Shown piece after piece: positions 6,804 to 8,096 of a DNA stretch of 8,096 nt. The stretch covers positions 1 through 8,096 of the forward strand of contig JAITUD010000039.1 of NCBI GenBank assembly GCA_031286555.1. The letters run 5' to 3'. Origin of the DNA: Microbacterium sp. Its GTDB lineage: Bacteria > Actinomycetota > Actinomycetes > Actinomycetales > Microbacteriaceae. Both the position numbers and the translations under genes were made by a program. Every line of letters starts with the position of its first letter. The first letter of the stretch is position 1. The notes beneath the pieces were generated by a model that was given only the letters and a program-made list of their open reading frames with translations, did not search any database and had not been told where the DNA came from.

Positions 6804-7655
6804 ATGGCACAGCCCGACACCGCCCGCCTCCTCATCGCCTGCGACGACCAGCCCGGAATCGTCGCCGCCGTGGCCGGCGCCCTCGCCGAGCACGGCGCGA
6901 ACATCATCTCGCTCGATCAGCACTCGACGGATGCCGCGGGCGGGCGCTTCTTCCAGCGCACCGTGATCCATCTGGAGGGCCTCGCCGCGAAGCGGCCGGC
7001 GCTCGAGGCGTCGATCGCCGCGGTCGCGGAGCGCTTCGACATGGAGTGGTCGCTGCACGATGCATCGCTGCGCAAGCGGGTCGCGATCTTCGTGTCGAAG
7101 TACGACCACTGCCTGCTCGAGCTGCTCTGGCGCACGCAGCGCGGCGAGCTCGACATCGACGTGACCATGGTGGTCTCGAACCACCCCGACCTGGCCGACT
7201 CGGTGCGGGCGTTCGGCGTGCCGTTCGTGCATGTCCCCGCCGACGACAAGGCCGCGATGGAGCAGCGTCAGCTCGACCTGCTGCGCGGCAACGTCGACCT
7301 GGTGGTGCTGGCGCGGTACATGCAGATCCTCACCGACTCGTTCATCGAGTCGCTCGGGGCGCCGGTGATCAACATCCATCACTCGTTCCTGCCGGCGTTC
7401 ATCGGCGCGAACCCGTATGCCCGGGCGAAGGAGCGCGGCGTGAAGCTCATCGGCGCGACGGCGCACTACGCGACGGCCGACCTCGACGAGGGGCCGATCA
7501 TCGAGCAGGACGTCACCCGGGTGACGCACGCCGAGTCGGCCGCCGAGCTGCAGCGCCGCGGGGCCGACGTGGAGCGTTTCGTGCTGGCTCGCGCCGTGAA
7601 GTGGCACGCGGAGGACCGCGTGATCGTGCACGGGAAGTCGACCGTCATCCTCTAG
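6804..7655 (+). CDS. purU: Formyltetrahydrofolate deformylase
   Basis: The 283-residue enzyme hydrolyses 10-formyltetrahydrofolate to formate and tetrahydrofolate in the cytoplasm, balancing the one-carbon pool and supplying formate. Residues 7-85 form an ACT domain (RLLIACDDQPGIVAAVAGAL, then NIISLDQHSTDAAGGRFFQR), the usual site of methionine/glycine control in PurU. From about 92 (KRVAIFVSKYDHCLLELLWR) to the end is a formyltransferase-type hydrolase domain. The catalytic set is visible as INIHHSFLPAF (Asn190, His192) and ADLDEGPIIEQD (Asp228). Also typical are VSNHPDL (124-130), LARYMQIL (169-176) and GVKLIGATAHY (212-222). Length agrees with the family (about 280-290). ATG 6804 is chosen because the ACT domain starts six residues later, although the frame stays open upstream antisense to the antiporter gene. 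The 3' end meets the convergent nitronate monooxygenase-like gene at a shared CTAG. Confidence 0.96.
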   Translation: MAQPDTARLLIACDDQPGIVAAVAGALAEHGANIISLDQHSTDAAGGRFFQRTVIHLEGLAAKRPALEASIAAVAERFDMEWSLHDASLRKRVAIFVSKYDHCLLELLWRTQRGELDIDVTMVVSNHPDLADSVRAFGVPFVHVPADDKAAMEQRQLDLLRGNVDLVVLARYMQILTDSFIESLGAPVINIHHSFLPAFIGANPYARAKERGVKLIGATAHYATADLDEGPIIEQDVTRVTHAESAAELQRRGADVERFVLARAVKWHAEDRVIVHGKSTVIL

Positions 7656-8096
7656 GCCGGCACGCCCGCCAGCAGCTCCGCGAACACCTCGGATGCCGCG
7701 GTGCCGCGCGCGAGCGGCGCGGACTGCCCGAGCCACAGCGACTGCAGCTCGCCAAGGCCGCGCTCGCCGGCGACGGCGCGGAAGCGCCCGGTGAGCCAGT
7801 TCTGCGCGGGGAACGGCGCGATCGCGCCGGATGCCTCGATCTCGCGCACCACGCGGTTCGCGGCGCCGCGTGCGAGCCGCCCGCTCATCGCGCGGGTGAG
7901 CACGCTGTCGTCGGCCGCTGTGCGGCGGATCGCGGCGCGATGCGCGTCATTGGCCGCGGACTCCGTGGTGACGAGGGACGAGGTTCCGACCTGCACGCCG
8001 TCGGCGCCGAGCGCGAAGGCCGCCGCGACACCACGGCGGTCGGCAATGCCGCCGGCCGCGATCACCGGCACCGACACCGCATCCGCCACCTGCGGC
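7652..8096 (-). CDS. Nitronate monooxygenase-like FMN enzyme, C-terminal part (5' end outside window)
   Basis: The 147 C-terminal residues are visible, and the gene continues past base 8096. The motifs PQVADAVSVPVIAAGGIAD and ALGADGVQVGTSSL are the FMN-phosphate-binding strands of the nitronate monooxygenase/2-nitropropane dioxygenase TIM barrel. They are followed by the usual C-terminal lid (ARGAANRVVREIEASGAIAPFPAQN...SLWLGQSAPLARG). Such enzymes oxidise alkyl nitronates such as propionate 3-nitronate, using FMN and oxygen, and are thought to detoxify them. The catalytic His region lies upstream of the visible part, so activity cannot be judged. A GTG at 8087-8089 is an internal Val codon, not a start, because the conserved strand begins before it. 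The TAG stop overlaps the purU stop. Confidence 0.88.
   Translation of the reverse strand, partial: PQVADAVSVPVIAAGGIADRRGVAAAFALGADGVQVGTSSLVTTESAANDAHRAAIRRTAADDSVLTRAMSGRLARGAANRVVREIEASGAIAPFPAQNWLTGRFRAVAGERGLGELQSLWLGQSAPLARGTAASEVFAELLAGVPA

Overview
The window is chromosomal DNA from a high-GC actinobacterium, most likely Microbacterium or a close Microbacteriaceae relative. The basis is: GC around 70% (estimated by eye), strong G/C third-position codon use, GTG starts, several apparently leaderless genes, very frequent GGATGCC/GGCATCC heptamers, and short TTCGTCTCGCT...CGCTCGCTCA interspersed repeats between genes. Protein styles (PurU, a ClpC-type AAA+ ATPase, LysR-like and COG2345-like regulators) fit. 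There is no sign of a phage, IS element, plasmid, CRISPR array, tRNA or rRNA. This looks like core chromosome rather than an accessory island.

Layout. 1-453 (+): C-terminal part of a COG2345/SufR-like regulator with a cysteine-rich domain. 477-1205 (+): a LysR-type effector-binding domain lacking the helix-turn-helix and carrying a Lys/Pro/Ala-rich N-terminus. An interspersed repeat lies at the convergent junction and supplies the stop codon of 1251-1562 (-), a 103-residue thioredoxin-fold protein with one Cys in its active-site position. A strong hairpin (1617-1648) follows the large 1656-4184 (-) gene for an 842-residue ClpC-type unfoldase. Its upstream region has a perfect 9-bp inverted repeat resembling the HspR operator HAIR. 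Divergent from it is 4282-4998 (+), a class I glutamine amidotransferase-like protein.

This converges on a two-gene minus-strand operon: 5538-6734, a CPA2-type cation:proton antiporter without an RCK domain, and 5095-5541, an unrecognised 148-residue protein coupled by a 4-nt stop/start overlap. The convergent junction holds two inverted copies of the interspersed repeat, forming a large hairpin. Divergent from the antiporter is 6804-7655 (+), purU (formyltetrahydrofolate deformylase), which ends tail to tail with a nitronate monooxygenase-like gene (7652 to the window end, -). Both of these stop codons lie in one CTAG.

The genes do not form one pathway. They are mostly single housekeeping or stress transcription units: protein quality control, ion homeostasis, one-carbon/purine metabolism and redox detoxification. 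The most informative signals are regulatory. Four genes have a -10-like hexamer exactly six bases before the start codon, implying leaderless mRNAs; this also moves the antiporter start 30 bases downstream of the longest reading frame. The Clp gene, with a canonical Shine-Dalgarno and a HAIR-like operator, is built differently. I see no convincing new multi-gene defence or biosynthetic system.
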